DNA of 64,000 bases. Origin: Leisingera thetidis (GTDB lineage Bacteria; Pseudomonadota; Alphaproteobacteria; Rhodobacterales; Rhodobacteraceae). This document shows, one piece after another, positions 44,759 through 53,896 of the stretch. Position numbers and translations under genes: made by a program. The stretch lies in NCBI RefSeq assembly GCF_025857195.1, contig NZ_CP109789.1, forward strand, positions 124,001 through 188,000, given 5' to 3'. The stretch's first letter is position 1. Each line of letters begins with the position of its first letter. The notes below the pieces were generated by a model. The model made no database searches. It worked only from the letters and a program-made list of their open reading frames with translations, and had not been told where the DNA came from.

Positions 44759-45224
44759 CTGATCTCCAAAAATTTCATAGCAACCACCCGCAGAGCGAGG
44801 CACCGGTCTAATCGGGGAGGATCTCGCAAACCGACCTGTCATCGGATCGGACCGCATGGGGCGGATCGGCTGCACCCAGCCCGGAGCGGTCATTGGCGGG
44901 GACACTATGCAAAAGATGCTGCCGCTGCAAAAAAATCCTCGCCGGCTTCCGAAAAGCAGTCGTTGAACCGCCTTGGCGCGCTGCCTTCAATGCTGCAGTC
45001 AGCACCAGAGGTAGATGTGCGCAGGAAGCGCCCTTTGCAAACACGGCCGTTTGACGCAGCCAGCTGAGGCTTTCTGCTGCGGCGCAGCCCACTGTTCCTG
45101 CCATTCGCTGCGACTGCGAGATTTTGGAACCGGTGCGCCCACAAAGCCGGACGGAGCTGCCGCTTTCACTGAAGAAACCAATGGCTGCACTTGGTGCTTC
45201 CGCACGACAAGTTCGAGTTTGTGC
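44759..45224. other. Intergenic tract containing a dispersed repeat
   Basis: No gene supported. The 45027-45142 part is a repeat with a relative at 60660-60786. Confidence 0.45.
45027..45142 (+). repeat. Dispersed 115-bp repeat (copy A)
   Basis: Aligns without gaps over about 115 bp to the complement of roughly 60660-60775, with about 22 differences (near 81% identity). Best-conserved blocks are TTTGCAAAC, CGGCCGTTT, GCTGCGGCGC and TTCGCTGCGACTGCGAG. Not linked to a transposase. It could be a mobile non-coding repeat or a decayed small ORF. Confidence 0.6.
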
Positions 45225-46292
45225 TCAACAAAAGAGCTTTGACAATCTGGTCGTGTCGATTCCCTTGCAAACCAACCCCTCGGGCTTGAAGGACGGCGTG
45301 TCTTCTCCTGCGACAATTGCATTCACAACGGATTCTTCCACGCATTCGACAGCTGCAAGGTAAAAAGGATCAAGCAACTCCATGTTGAGTTCGGTGCGCG
45401 TCGTCAGCGCCGTTTCCATCTGCGGCATGCGCTGTTCGTTGGCGACGGAAAGCGCCAGGAAAATGTCGCCCGAATTGTTCCCCCCCGGGCTGCCCCCACG
45501 CCCGATGCCGATAGCTGCCCTTTTGGCGACCTGCCTCAGTGACAGGGCGGACAAGGGAGCATCGGTGGCGAGTATGACGATGATCGATCCGGTTTCCTGT
45601 TCGAGGATCCGGTCTTCGGGCATCATTTTCCCGACTGGTTTTCCAAGGATGTTGAGCCATGGCCGGATCCCATGGTTGGCCTGTACGAGTGCGGCCACGG
45701 TATAAGTTTCGCCCCCGATTTCGATCCGCCGAGAGGCGGTTCCTGTGCCCCCTTTGAACTCATAACAGATCATGCCATTGCCGCCGCCAACAGCACCTTC
45801 GGCAACCGGCCCGGATGTGGCGCTGTTCAGCGCGGCGATCGCATGCTCGGAGGTGACATGTTGGCTATTGATGTCATTCAGAACGCCATCATAGGTTTCT
45901 GCCACAACCGGCATGGCCCAGGCATGCTCTTTACAGAAATAGTCCTTATAGGTTTCAATCATCCAGCGGGTTGCCCCATGATGGGCCATACCGACAGAAT
46001 GGGTATTGGTGATGCAGATGGGGCCCGCGAAGTAACCGGCATCGTTGATCCAATGGGTGCCGGTCATCTCACCATTGCCATTGAGGGCATATTGACCGGC
46101 CCAGACCGGCATGGGTTCCGATGCGTCCCCGCGCGGCAGGATTGCCGTCACGCCGGTCCGGATATTGCGGGATTGGTCCGTCAGCGTTGTGAACCCGACC
46201 TTCAAACCTTTGATATCTGTGATGGCATTATAAGGGCCGGTTTCACCGTTAAACGGCAGGCCCAGATCGCGCGCACGAGGTTTTACGTTCAT
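45225..46292 (-). CDS. P1-family (DmpA-like) peptidase
   Basis: 355 residues. DmpA/BapA-type N-terminal nucleophile hydrolase. The self-cleavage site is in RGGSPGGNNSGDIFLAL (Asn-Ser), where the Ser becomes the new N-terminus and catalyst. Other conserved blocks are GLKVGFTTL, TNTHSVGMAHHGATRW and GAVGGGNGMICYEFKGG. These enzymes release N-terminal amino acids, including D- and beta-amino acids. It follows the PotD-like gene by 63 bp on the same strand, so a peptide or amide taken up may be its substrate. Confidence 0.9.
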   Translation of the reverse strand: MNVKPRARDLGLPFNGETGPYNAITDIKGLKVGFTTLTDQSRNIRTGVTAILPRGDASEPMPVWAGQYALNGNGEMTGTHWINDAGYFAGPICITNTHSVGMAHHGATRWMIETYKDYFCKEHAWAMPVVAETYDGVLNDINSQHVTSEHAIAALNSATSGPVAEGAVGGGNGMICYEFKGGTGTASRRIEIGGETYTVAALVQANHGIRPWLNILGKPVGKMMPEDRILEQETGSIIVILATDAPLSALSLRQVAKRAAIGIGRGGSPGGNNSGDIFLALSVANEQRMPQMETALTTRTELNMELLDPFYLAAVECVEESVVNAIVAGEDTPSFKPEGLVCKGIDTTRLSKLFC

Positions 46293-46355
46293 GATTTCGC
46301 TCGTCTGTCAGTTTCGGGGAGCAGCCCACCAGGAATCCCCGGCAGGCAATCCGGC

Positions 46356-47384
46356 TCATTTTTTCAGGTTTGTCCAAATTTGGTCATACACAGCCTGAGT
46401 TGCTTCGTCGCACGCTTCAACAAAAACCGGTGTACCTGCGGTCGCAGGCGGATTCGCTTCCGGCAGCGTTGCCAGCTCGGGATCAAGGAATGCCTCGGCC
46501 TCGGACACGCCGGTGCCATAGCGCGCATAGTTGGAAACGACTGCAATGTTTTCAGGCTCAAGCAGGAAGTCCATGAATTTCAAAGCATTTTCACGGTTTG
46601 GCGCATCTTTCAGCAAAACGACATTGTCCATCCAGACAACATATCCCTGCGTCGGGAAGGCATATTTTAAGGTTTCTTTTTCAGCGCGAGCCTTGGCGGC
46701 GAAGCCGTCGGTAATTTGGCCGACGGCCACATCACCCGACACAAGCACTTCTCTTGCGGTGTCCGAATTGAAAGAGGTCCAGTGCTCTTTAGCGCTCATC
46801 AGCATATCGTTCAGCGCTTTCAGCTGCTCGCGATCCGTTGAACATTGGGGGAAACCCATATGCAGGGCTGCCAGAGCAAAGAGATCACTCTGACTGTCCA
46901 GCAAGTTAATTTTGTTGGACAGTTCCGCTGGTGGGTTGAACAAGATATCCGTTGTATCAATGTCGCCGCCATATTTCGCGGTATCAACCATGAACGACGA
47001 GGACCCCCACTGATAAGGAATTGAATGCGTTCGCCCTGGATCAAAGATGGGGTCTGCCCATTCGGGCGATATGTTTGACTTGTTCTTCAGCTCTCCGTCG
47101 GCAATGGTGTCCAGCAGGCCATCCTGGCTCATGATTTTTACCATGAAATCTGTGGGCACAGCCACGTCATAGGTGCCAAGCGCGCCTGCTTTGAGAGAAG
47201 CCAGCATCGCTTCATTCGAGTCGTAGGTGTCCATTGTCACCGTAACACCGGTCTCTTCGCTGAACTTGTCCAGCAGCGCCTGCGGGATGTATTCGAACCA
47301 GTGATAAATTACTAATTCCCCCTCAGCGAATGCTGAGGAAGCTGAAAGAGCAAGCGCAAATGCAGATGTGGTAAGGCGTCTCAT
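46356..47384 (-). CDS. Spermidine/putrescine-type ABC transporter substrate-binding protein
   Basis: 342 residues. A signal peptide (1-20, LTTSAFALALSASSAFA) precedes the mature protein, with LVIYHWFEYIPQALLDKFSEE, DVAVPTDFMVKIMSQDGLLD and IPYQWGSSSFMVDTAKYGG, all PotD/PotF-like. It would deliver a polyamine or related cation, but no permease or ATPase gene is beside it. The RpiR regulator gene is divergent, 165 bp away. The ligand remains a guess. Confidence 0.88.
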   Translation of the reverse strand: MRRLTTSAFALALSASSAFAEGELVIYHWFEYIPQALLDKFSEETGVTVTMDTYDSNEAMLASLKAGALGTYDVAVPTDFMVKIMSQDGLLDTIADGELKNKSNISPEWADPIFDPGRTHSIPYQWGSSSFMVDTAKYGGDIDTTDILFNPPAELSNKINLLDSQSDLFALAALHMGFPQCSTDREQLKALNDMLMSAKEHWTSFNSDTAREVLVSGDVAVGQITDGFAAKARAEKETLKYAFPTQGYVVWMDNVVLLKDAPNRENALKFMDFLLEPENIAVVSNYARYGTGVSEAEAFLDPELATLPEANPPATAGTPVFVEACDEATQAVYDQIWTNLKK

Positions 47385-47548
47385 GATTTTCCTCCAAGTT
47401 GTTTGTTTTGCCTTGTCAGGCTCAAAGACGCGGGCGTGAAACTACGGTTGCACGCACCTGGCAGATCGCACTGAGCCATTTCCGGAAACCTTGCATGAAA
47501 CTGGCAGTTATAATAGCAAATGATGTGAATGACAGAAAGATAACACAA

Positions 47549-48400
47549 ATGGATGCAAACCCTGTATTCAAGAACATTCGCGCGAATTTGCCCCGGCTGA
47601 CCAAGTCGGAGGCGGGCATAGCCCGGTATATTCTGAACAACGAGGCGCGCATCGCGCTGGAGACCGGCGCATCTCTAGCTGCGGCCACACGGGTCAGCGA
47701 AATCACCGTCAGCCGCTTTTTGAAGAAGCTCGGCTATCGCGGCATCCGTGATCTCAAGGAACAGCTGAAAACCCAAGCCCCCCAGACGCAGGTGGACAGC
47801 ACTGAGCGTTTCATGCGACTCCTGTCCAGCAGCGACAACATGATCCTGGAAGCGGAAAGCGATGCAATCCGCAAGCTCTCCAGTCAGCTCGCCCGCGAGG
47901 AGTGGCCGAGCATGATTGCATCCGTCCACCAGGCGGAGAGAGTGTTTGTGACCGGTTTTCAAACGGTGCGCGGCATGGCGGAAGACTTTGCCCGTCGGCT
48001 TGGCATCGTCAGGGATGCTGTCCGTCATCTTTCCGTCCACGAAGGCGGTTTGGTGGAATGGGCGCCTCCGGCACCCTCCATCCAGGATACGAAAAACGTC
48101 CTGATTTTGATTGACATTCAGCCCTATGCCCGGGAAGCGGAAAAGACCTGCAGGATCGCCAAGGGGATGGGTTTTCAAATTGTCGTTTTTACGGATGAAT
48201 TCAATAACTGGGCCTATGGCTACACCCAACATGTCTTTCACATAGAGTCCAAAACTGGCCTGTTCCTTGAATCAACGGCTGCATTGAATTCGATGTTGAA
48301 TTTCGCAATACATGCAGTCGCGGAACGGGAGCCCGAGATATCACGCGCTCGGATTGAGAATTGGCTCGAAATGACGAAAGAGCTAAATCTCTTTAGCTGA
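47549..48400 (+). CDS. MurR/RpiR-family transcriptional regulator
   Basis: 283 residues from the ATG at 47549 (MDANPVFKNIRANL); earlier in-frame starts exist but are outside the usual family start. The N-terminal HTH_6 domain (TKSEAGIARYILNN, VSEITVSRFLKKLGYRGIRD) and a C-terminal SIS sugar-phosphate-binding domain (about 120-260). Divergent from the PotD-like gene and probably its regulator. Confidence 0.88.
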   Translation: MDANPVFKNIRANLPRLTKSEAGIARYILNNEARIALETGASLAAATRVSEITVSRFLKKLGYRGIRDLKEQLKTQAPQTQVDSTERFMRLLSSSDNMILEAESDAIRKLSSQLAREEWPSMIASVHQAERVFVTGFQTVRGMAEDFARRLGIVRDAVRHLSVHEGGLVEWAPPAPSIQDTKNVLILIDIQPYAREAEKTCRIAKGMGFQIVVFTDEFNNWAYGYTQHVFHIESKTGLFLESTAALNSMLNFAIHAVAEREPEISRARIENWLEMTKELNLFS

Positions 48401-48686
48401 ACCCCTGTCAGATTTTCTGCCCTCTGCTGAAAGTCACGGCGCTCATCACAAAATAATTCCCGCAAAACCTACGCATCAGGATGAAAGCGCTTCCTAAGCT
48501 GACATTAATACACTTTGCAGCAATCAGTACTCTGGACTCGGAGCTGCCTTGCGGCAGCGCAGCGGGCTGGTCACCGGCTAGACGGTTACCCTCGCTGTCG
48601 CTGGTGACCACAGGCAGCGTGGGGATGAGCACACAATCGGTGTGATTGGCCGCCGCAACGTACTATTCCGGTTTCACAGGAAGCTT

Positions 48687-49574
48687 CTACCTGAAAACGG
48701 CGGCATAGCGTGGCGCGAAGAACTTCGCAAAGGCCTTTACTTCGGGGCGCCGATACGCCTCTGGCGCGATCAGCATCAAGTGCTCCGAGTTCATTTCTTC
48801 CAGCGGGGCAAAGCATTGGATGAGCGTGTCATCGCTTTCGGCAAGTTTCACGTTCATGATGCCAAGACCATGACCCGACCGGATCGCGGCATGCATCAAA
48901 TCTATCTCGGAATAGGTTTGCTTGATCTGATCAGGTTCCGCATTGCGGATCAGCCAATCGTGATAGGCTGATGGCACACCTTCACGCAGGAAGCTGACAA
49001 ACGTATGGTTGAACAGGTCTTCGACCGAGGTCGGCAACCCGCGTTTTTCAGCGTAGGAACGGGATCCGAACAGCGCGTAACGCGCGGTGCTGATCTTGCG
49101 GCAGATCAGGTCTGGATGGGGGGGACTTCTTGTCACGCGCAATGCTACATCCGCTTCGCCAGCCGATAGATCCAGGACTTCGACGCTGGGCAGGAATTCG
49201 AAGCTGACATCGGGGCGGAGCAAAGAGAACTCGCTGAAGATCGTTGCAACCCGGGGCGAGAAGTTGCCGGAATAGGCCGTGATCCGGATCGGCCTTGTGC
49301 TGCGCAGCGTTTCAACCGTCTGGGCCAGGCAGGTTGCCGCCGCTTCGATTTCTTCCGCGTTCCGCAGGATCGTTCGTGCTGTTTCGGTCGGCCGGAAGCC
49401 GCGCGTGTCCCGCTCGAACAGGGTTATGCCAAGCTCATGCTCAAGCGCCTCAATGCGGCGCGCAACGGTTGGCTGGGCCATGCCGAGTTGGCGCGAGGCA
49501 GCCAAGGTGGACCCCGCGCGCACGACGGCAAGAAAGACCCTGATTTCTGACCAGCTCCGGAATTCGTTCTTCAT
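48687..49574 (-). CDS. LysR-family transcriptional regulator
   Basis: 295 residues from the ATG at 49574 (MKNEFRSWSEIRVFLAVVRA). HTH at about residues 10-50 (GSTLAASRQLGMAQPTVARR) and an effector domain of the short, HTH-dominated subtype. Divergent from the 76-residue ORF at 49670, which could be its target. Confidence 0.92.
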   Translation of the reverse strand: MKNEFRSWSEIRVFLAVVRAGSTLAASRQLGMAQPTVARRIEALEHELGITLFERDTRGFRPTETARTILRNAEEIEAAATCLAQTVETLRSTRPIRITAYSGNFSPRVATIFSEFSLLRPDVSFEFLPSVEVLDLSAGEADVALRVTRSPPHPDLICRKISTARYALFGSRSYAEKRGLPTSVEDLFNHTFVSFLREGVPSAYHDWLIRNAEPDQIKQTYSEIDLMHAAIRSGHGLGIMNVKLAESDDTLIQCFAPLEEMNSEHLMLIAPEAYRRPEVKAFAKFFAPRYAAVFR

Positions 49575-49669
49575 TTTTGTAGAATAGCACATCGCCGCGG
49601 CCGATACCGGGAAAATCGCGAAGCTGCTACAGTGGGAGCATCTTCGCAGCAGCAGAAAAGGCCCGAGAG

Positions 49670-49900
49670 ATGAACGCATTTATGACCAGCGCCCGCACTG
49701 TCCCGCCGCTTCAAAAGGTTCTTGACTTCATCCAGCGTGTTTTTAACTTCGCCCCGCGTCCCCGCCCTGAGGAAACGCAGCCCGATGACGCCCGGGTCCG
49801 GCGGGAATTCATCTGGGAGGTTCTTTCCCGCAACCCGGATGCCTTTTCCAGCGACGCCGACGTCCAAAGCATGATGAGTATGTATCCCGGCAGGTTCTGA
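49670..49900 (+). CDS. Small hypothetical protein (76 residues)
   Basis: ATG at 49670 with CCGAGAG just before. The C-terminal half (RREFIWEVLSRNPDAFSSDA, VQSMMSMYPGRF) looks like a folded helical domain. No family is recognised. It is divergent from a LysR gene with 95 bp between, the normal arrangement for a regulated target. Confidence 0.6.
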   Translation: MNAFMTSARTVPPLQKVLDFIQRVFNFAPRPRPEETQPDDARVRREFIWEVLSRNPDAFSSDADVQSMMSMYPGRF

Positions 49901-50294
49901 CTAGTTCGGGGCCGACCTTGAGCGCCAATCCGCCGTCCGCTGCAGACCGTCGAATGGCCACTATCGGGCCTGTCGCGCCGATCGGCAAAGCCCAGCCGCC
50001 TTTGCTTCGCAAAGTCAGGAAACTGCGGGTCGCTGCCACCCGTGCCGAACACAGCATCATGCACTTTGCGCTTTGAGCGCTCATAGCCTTCGTGAGCCAG
50101 GCGGATAGGCTGTGCCACCCTTTGGCGGCGAGTAAACCCATGCGAAAATACCAAATGGCGCTGTGAAATAGGATTTCACGCAAACCAGGCAGAGTAAAGC
50201 AAATCGTGGGACGGTTGCCGAAAAGACTGTTCAGATGTACGCTATTTTTACTCATGATGCGCCCAAGTTGTGATAACAAACGAAAGGGCATAGA
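49901..50294. other. Intergenic tract, no gene seen
   Basis: About 390 bp. Overlapping frames on the minus strand have no ribosome sites and no recognisable domains. Confidence 0.45.
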
Positions 50295-50948
50295 ATGTCA
50301 GCTGTTCCGGACTGGCATATTGTCGGCGAATGGTTTGATAACTGCAGCTGCGCCGTAGCTTGCCCCTGCACGTTCGGTCAAGCACCGGATAACAATCTCT
50401 GCGAGTTCGTTTTATTCTACTATATCAGGGAAGGTCATTTTGAGACCGTCCAACTTGATGACCTCTGCCTTGCCAGGGTCGGATACTTTGAAGGAAATCT
50501 CTGGGACTACGAGGCTTATGTTCGTGGCGGGGCCATTATTGATGTCCGAGCCAGTCATGCTCAGGCCGAAGCAATTACGGAAATATTCTCTGGAAGTGTT
50601 GGTGGTTGGCCGCAGGAATTCGCCAAATGCGGAGGGAGGGGTAGAGAATCTCTTGGTTCCGAACGCGGTGCATTTTCATTTGAGATTGCACCCAACCAGT
50701 CTCGGTGGGGCGTTGATGTACCGGGTAAAGTTAAAGCGTGGGCAAAAGCGCTAAGTGGACCGACAAGCGCTCCAGGAGAACCTCCAAGATTGAAAAACTC
50801 TCCAGGTTGTGAGGTGGGCCCTGGTCAGATTGTCACGTGGGGTAAATCAACAGTTTGCAAAGTAAACGCATTCGGCTTCGAATTTTCGTGGACCGTGAGT
50901 TCTTCAAAGCATTGCCCATTTGATTGGCACGGAACGGATTCCTTTTAG
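50295..50948 (+). CDS. DUF1326 domain protein
   Basis: 217 residues. The start region VGEWFDNCSCAVACPCTFGQ has the Cys cluster of the DUF1326 family, with a later Cys/His pair (KHCPFDWHG) near the C-terminus. No signal peptide. Relatives are of unknown function, but the Cys pattern suggests metal or redox chemistry. No operon partner is visible. An IS5 remnant begins 50 bp downstream. Confidence 0.8.
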   Translation: MSAVPDWHIVGEWFDNCSCAVACPCTFGQAPDNNLCEFVLFYYIREGHFETVQLDDLCLARVGYFEGNLWDYEAYVRGGAIIDVRASHAQAEAITEIFSGSVGGWPQEFAKCGGRGRESLGSERGAFSFEIAPNQSRWGVDVPGKVKAWAKALSGPTSAPGEPPRLKNSPGCEVGPGQIVTWGKSTVCKVNAFGFEFSWTVSSSKHCPFDWHGTDSF

Positions 50949-51000
50949 GCTCAAGATCCATTGATTTCCTTCTGGCAGCGTGTTTCACGGTTCAAAAAAC

Positions 51001-51405
51001 GAGCGGTGAGCGTGCCTGATCTCTTCTGGCTTACGGACGCGCAGATGGCGCGCCTGAGCCCTGTTTCCCGAAGTCCCAGGGCAAGCCGCGTGTCGATGAC
51101 CGTCGTGTGTTGAGTGGGATTATCTTCATCAATCGTAATGGGTTGCGATGGCGCCTCCCCCTGCTGAATACGGTCCCCAAAAGACGTTGTATAATCGGTG
51201 GAAGCGGTGGAGCGACAAAGGCATCTTCGCGCAGATGATGGCTGGACTGGCTGCCGGGCATGGCGAAGATAAGACCGTGATGATCGACGCGACCTACCTC
51301 AAGGCCCACCAGACAGCGACCAGGATGGGCGTGGGAAAGGGGGGGCGGTCGCCTGATTGGCCGGACCAAGGGTGGCATGAACACGAAGCTGCACGCGATC
51401 TGCGA
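51001..51405 (+). pseudogene. IS5-family transposase remnant, frameshifted
   Basis: Blocks in different plus frames: PDLFWLTDAQMARL, VDDRRVLSGIIFINRNGLRW, EYGPQKTLYNRWKRWSDKGI, MIDATYLKAHQTAT (catalytic Asp) and MNTKLHAICDSQ. Three or more frameshifts separate them, and homology ends near 51405. The DDE domain's later residues are missing. Confidence 0.8.
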
Positions 51406-51492
51406 CAGCCAGTATCGTATCAGGCAGCTCGGCCTGCCGACGGTCCGCTTCCAGGAAAGTGACCAAGGAATTTTGGTAACCGCCCGATTTGA

Positions 51493-53023
51493 CTTGCTGT
51501 TACCCATAAGTGTCTGGCGGCGTTGCGATACGGGCTCCTTCGACGAGGTCGGCGAGGCGGGAGAAGCCTCGCCATATGACGGTCGTCCCCGGTGGCGCGT
51601 CGGAAGCGCGGTCGAGATAGCCTCCGAGGCGCGCGACCGCTCTGACATAAAAAATCAAGATTGCGCGGTTCTTGCCGCTTTCTGTCCGGGGTCGCGAGTT
51701 CGAGCATGCGGCGCTCAGCTTCGGTGAAGACGGCAGCCGAAGATGCTTCAGGTGCCTCCCGGCACAGCATCGTCAGCCATGACACGCGCCAGGCCACGAC
51801 GCAGCACAACGCGATGCAATTGGCCAGACGATCAGCCGTGGCCAAGCGCAGCTCTTCGATCCGGCACCCGGTTTTAAGGGTCCGGAAAAAGGTCTCGATC
51901 TTCCACCGCAGCGCGTACCACTCGAGCTTGTGTACAGCGTCCGCGTGGGTCGCCACCGGCAGGTTCGTGATCAGCTTCCAAATGACGGGCGCCCGGCCTT
52001 CCGGCGGGTCGAACTCCTCGGCGTGGATGATCTGGAGGTCCTGATGCCGGTATTTCCGCTGTTTGCCGATCGGCGGCCGGACCGTCATTGTTGCGTACCG
52101 GACCGACAGCACAGCGCGATGATCCTTGCCCTGCGCGTCGCGGAACCGGACTTCGTGGGTTCCGCTCGACTGCACCTCCGCCATCACCTTGGCAATGGTT
52201 GTGCCGCCATCCTCCGCCAAGCGGTCGACACAACTCCGGACGAGGAAATTCGTCCCGAGTTCTTCAGCCAGGCAGTAGAGCTCGTAGATGTCGCTTTCCC
52301 GGTCGCCGACATGCACACAGCGCTCGGGCGCGCCTGCCAGCTCAGTGGACAGGCGCAGATTGTCGAGCCAGCGCATGCTTTCCTTCTGCTCGATCGGTAC
52401 CCGGGTCGGATTGATCTTGCGCTTGAGCGCGGCGGTCCCTTTGAACTTTGCGCGCGACCAGAACTTGGCGGCGGTCAACCCCAGCGGCAGCCCGTCAGAC
52501 GTGATCGCCAGGCTGGCATGCATCAGAAGACCGCAGACCGCATGCTTCTGGTAGCGGCCTTCCTTCAACTTGCGTCCGGTCGACACTTTCGTGAACCCGA
52601 TCTTCTCCGGAGCCGAGCGCTTGAAGGAGAATTCCGTAGTGTCCTGCAGGATCAGGATGGGACCGTCGGTCGCCTGGATGCGCAGGGCAGAGGCGGCGAA
52701 ATGGCCCTCAAGGATCTTGTCTTCGCTGACATTTCCATTGGAAAAGAAACGGTAAGCAGCCTTGGTATTCGACCAGTCCTGGAACGCCGTGGGCAGCGAT
52801 TTCCCCGGCCGCTCCCCGAGAGCCTCGAGCATTGCCCCGAGCCGACGGTTCAGCCGGGCGTCACCCAAATCACACCCGGCGGTTTCCGTTTCCACCCACT
52901 TCTGCCCCATGCCCGCACCTCAATTATTCGGTGCCACATGACGAATCATGACCGGGGCTTCTCGGGCAAGACCAAGTCTTGTGGGTGAATCAATTCGCCA
53001 CACGACTTGTGGGTAACTTCAAG
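51493..53023 (-). mobile_element. IS4/IS50-like element nested in the IS66 left end
   Basis: 19-bp imperfect inverted repeats CTTGCTGTTACCCATAAGT (51493-51511) and the complement of CTTGAAGTTACCCACAAGT (53005-53023). The 9-bp duplication CCGATTTGA is present on both sides (51484-51492 and 53024-53032), as expected for this family. The insertion falls 17 bases into the IS66 terminal repeat. Confidence 0.93.
51500..52910 (-). pseudogene. IS4/IS50-like transposase with a homopolymer frameshift
   Basis: Starts MGQKWVETETAGCDLGDARL. DDE residues lie in ILQDTTEFSF, VHVGDRESDIYELY and the Y-(2)-R-(3)-E-type block YALRWKIETFFRTLKTGCR. After LDF, near residue 418, the frame changes at an A6 run on the plus strand (51649-51654). 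Removing one base continues with FYVRAVARLGGYLDRASDAP to a stop at 51500, next to the left terminus. As read, the protein instead runs to 51420. It is either inactivated or mis-sequenced. Confidence 0.85.
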
Positions 53024-53088
53024 CCGATTTGAACCGCCTGCTCGTTTGTCCTGGAGATTGCTAAGAGACGTCCATAAAGACGTCTTTA

Positions 53089-53490
53089 ATGACGTCTCCT
53101 ACAGGGAGGGAGGCAGCTGTGCGGGGCGAAATTCTTGGCTTGGAGCGTCGGCGCCGCTGGAGTGACGACGAGAAGTTGGCGATTGTGCTTTCGGTCGGGG
53201 TGAACGGCGCGACCGTGTCGCAGGTCGCACAGCGCCACGAGATCAGGCGGCAGCAGATCTATGCCTGGCGATACGAGCTGAGGAGGAAGGGGCTTCTGAC
53301 GCCAGACGACGCGACGCTATTCCTGCCCGTCGATATTACGTCGCCGCCGGAACCGCCGGAAGCGTGCGCCCCTGAAGCGAGCTTGGCGTTGATTGAGGTG
53401 GTTCTGCGCAATGGTCGCAGCTTGCGGGTCGATGCCCATGTGGATGCGGCGGTGCTGACCCGTTTGATCCAGGCGGTGGAGGCGGCATGA
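53089..53490 (+). CDS. tnpA: IS66 accessory protein TnpA
   Basis: 133 residues with a helix-turn-helix of the transposase_8 type (RRRWSDDEKLAIVLSVGVNG, VSQVAQRHEIRRQQIYAWR). It precedes tnpB with a 4-base overlap. Together with TnpB it is needed for IS66 movement. Confidence 0.88.
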   Translation: MTSPTGREAAVRGEILGLERRRRWSDDEKLAIVLSVGVNGATVSQVAQRHEIRRQQIYAWRYELRRKGLLTPDDATLFLPVDITSPPEPPEACAPEASLALIEVVLRNGRSLRVDAHVDAAVLTRLIQAVEAA

Positions 53491-53834
53491 TCGGCCCGGG
53501 CACCGGCATTCGCGTTTACCTGGCCTGCGGTCACACTGATATGCGCAAAGGTATCGCGGGGCTTTCAGCGATCGCGCAGGATGTCTTGAGGCAGCGGCCA
53601 TCGAACGGTGCCGTGTTCGCGTTTCGAGGGCGCCGCGGCGACAGGGTGAAGCTTCTGTATTGGGATGGCCAGGGCTTTTGCCTGTATTACAAAGTCCTGG
53701 AGAAGGGTCGTTTCCCATGGCCTGCGGCGACGGATGGCAGCGTGCGTCTGACCGCCGCTCAATTGGCCATGCTCTGGGAGGGGATCGACTGGCGCAGGCC
53801 GGATTGGGGCGCGCCACCAGCCCGGACGGGCTGA
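53487..53834 (+). CDS. tnpB: IS66 accessory protein TnpB
   Basis: 115 residues, the full length of the IS66 Orf2 family: YLACGHTDMRKGIAGLSAI, then AVFAFRGRRGDRVKLLYWDG and GFCLYYKVLEKGRFPW. Start overlaps the tnpA stop as ATGA. Function in transposition is required but poorly understood. Confidence 0.93.
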   Translation: MIGPGTGIRVYLACGHTDMRKGIAGLSAIAQDVLRQRPSNGAVFAFRGRRGDRVKLLYWDGQGFCLYYKVLEKGRFPWPAATDGSVRLTAAQLAMLWEGIDWRRPDWGAPPARTG

Positions 53835-53896
53835 TTTATCTCTCTGGAATTGTTTGTTTTTATGGCGTCCGATCTGGGAGAATGGTATCCACCACC

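Noticed and set aside
44999..45322. Minus-strand ORF across the dispersed repeat
   Set aside because: No ribosome site, and it overlaps the P1 peptidase gene; the conserved signal is better described as a DNA repeat.
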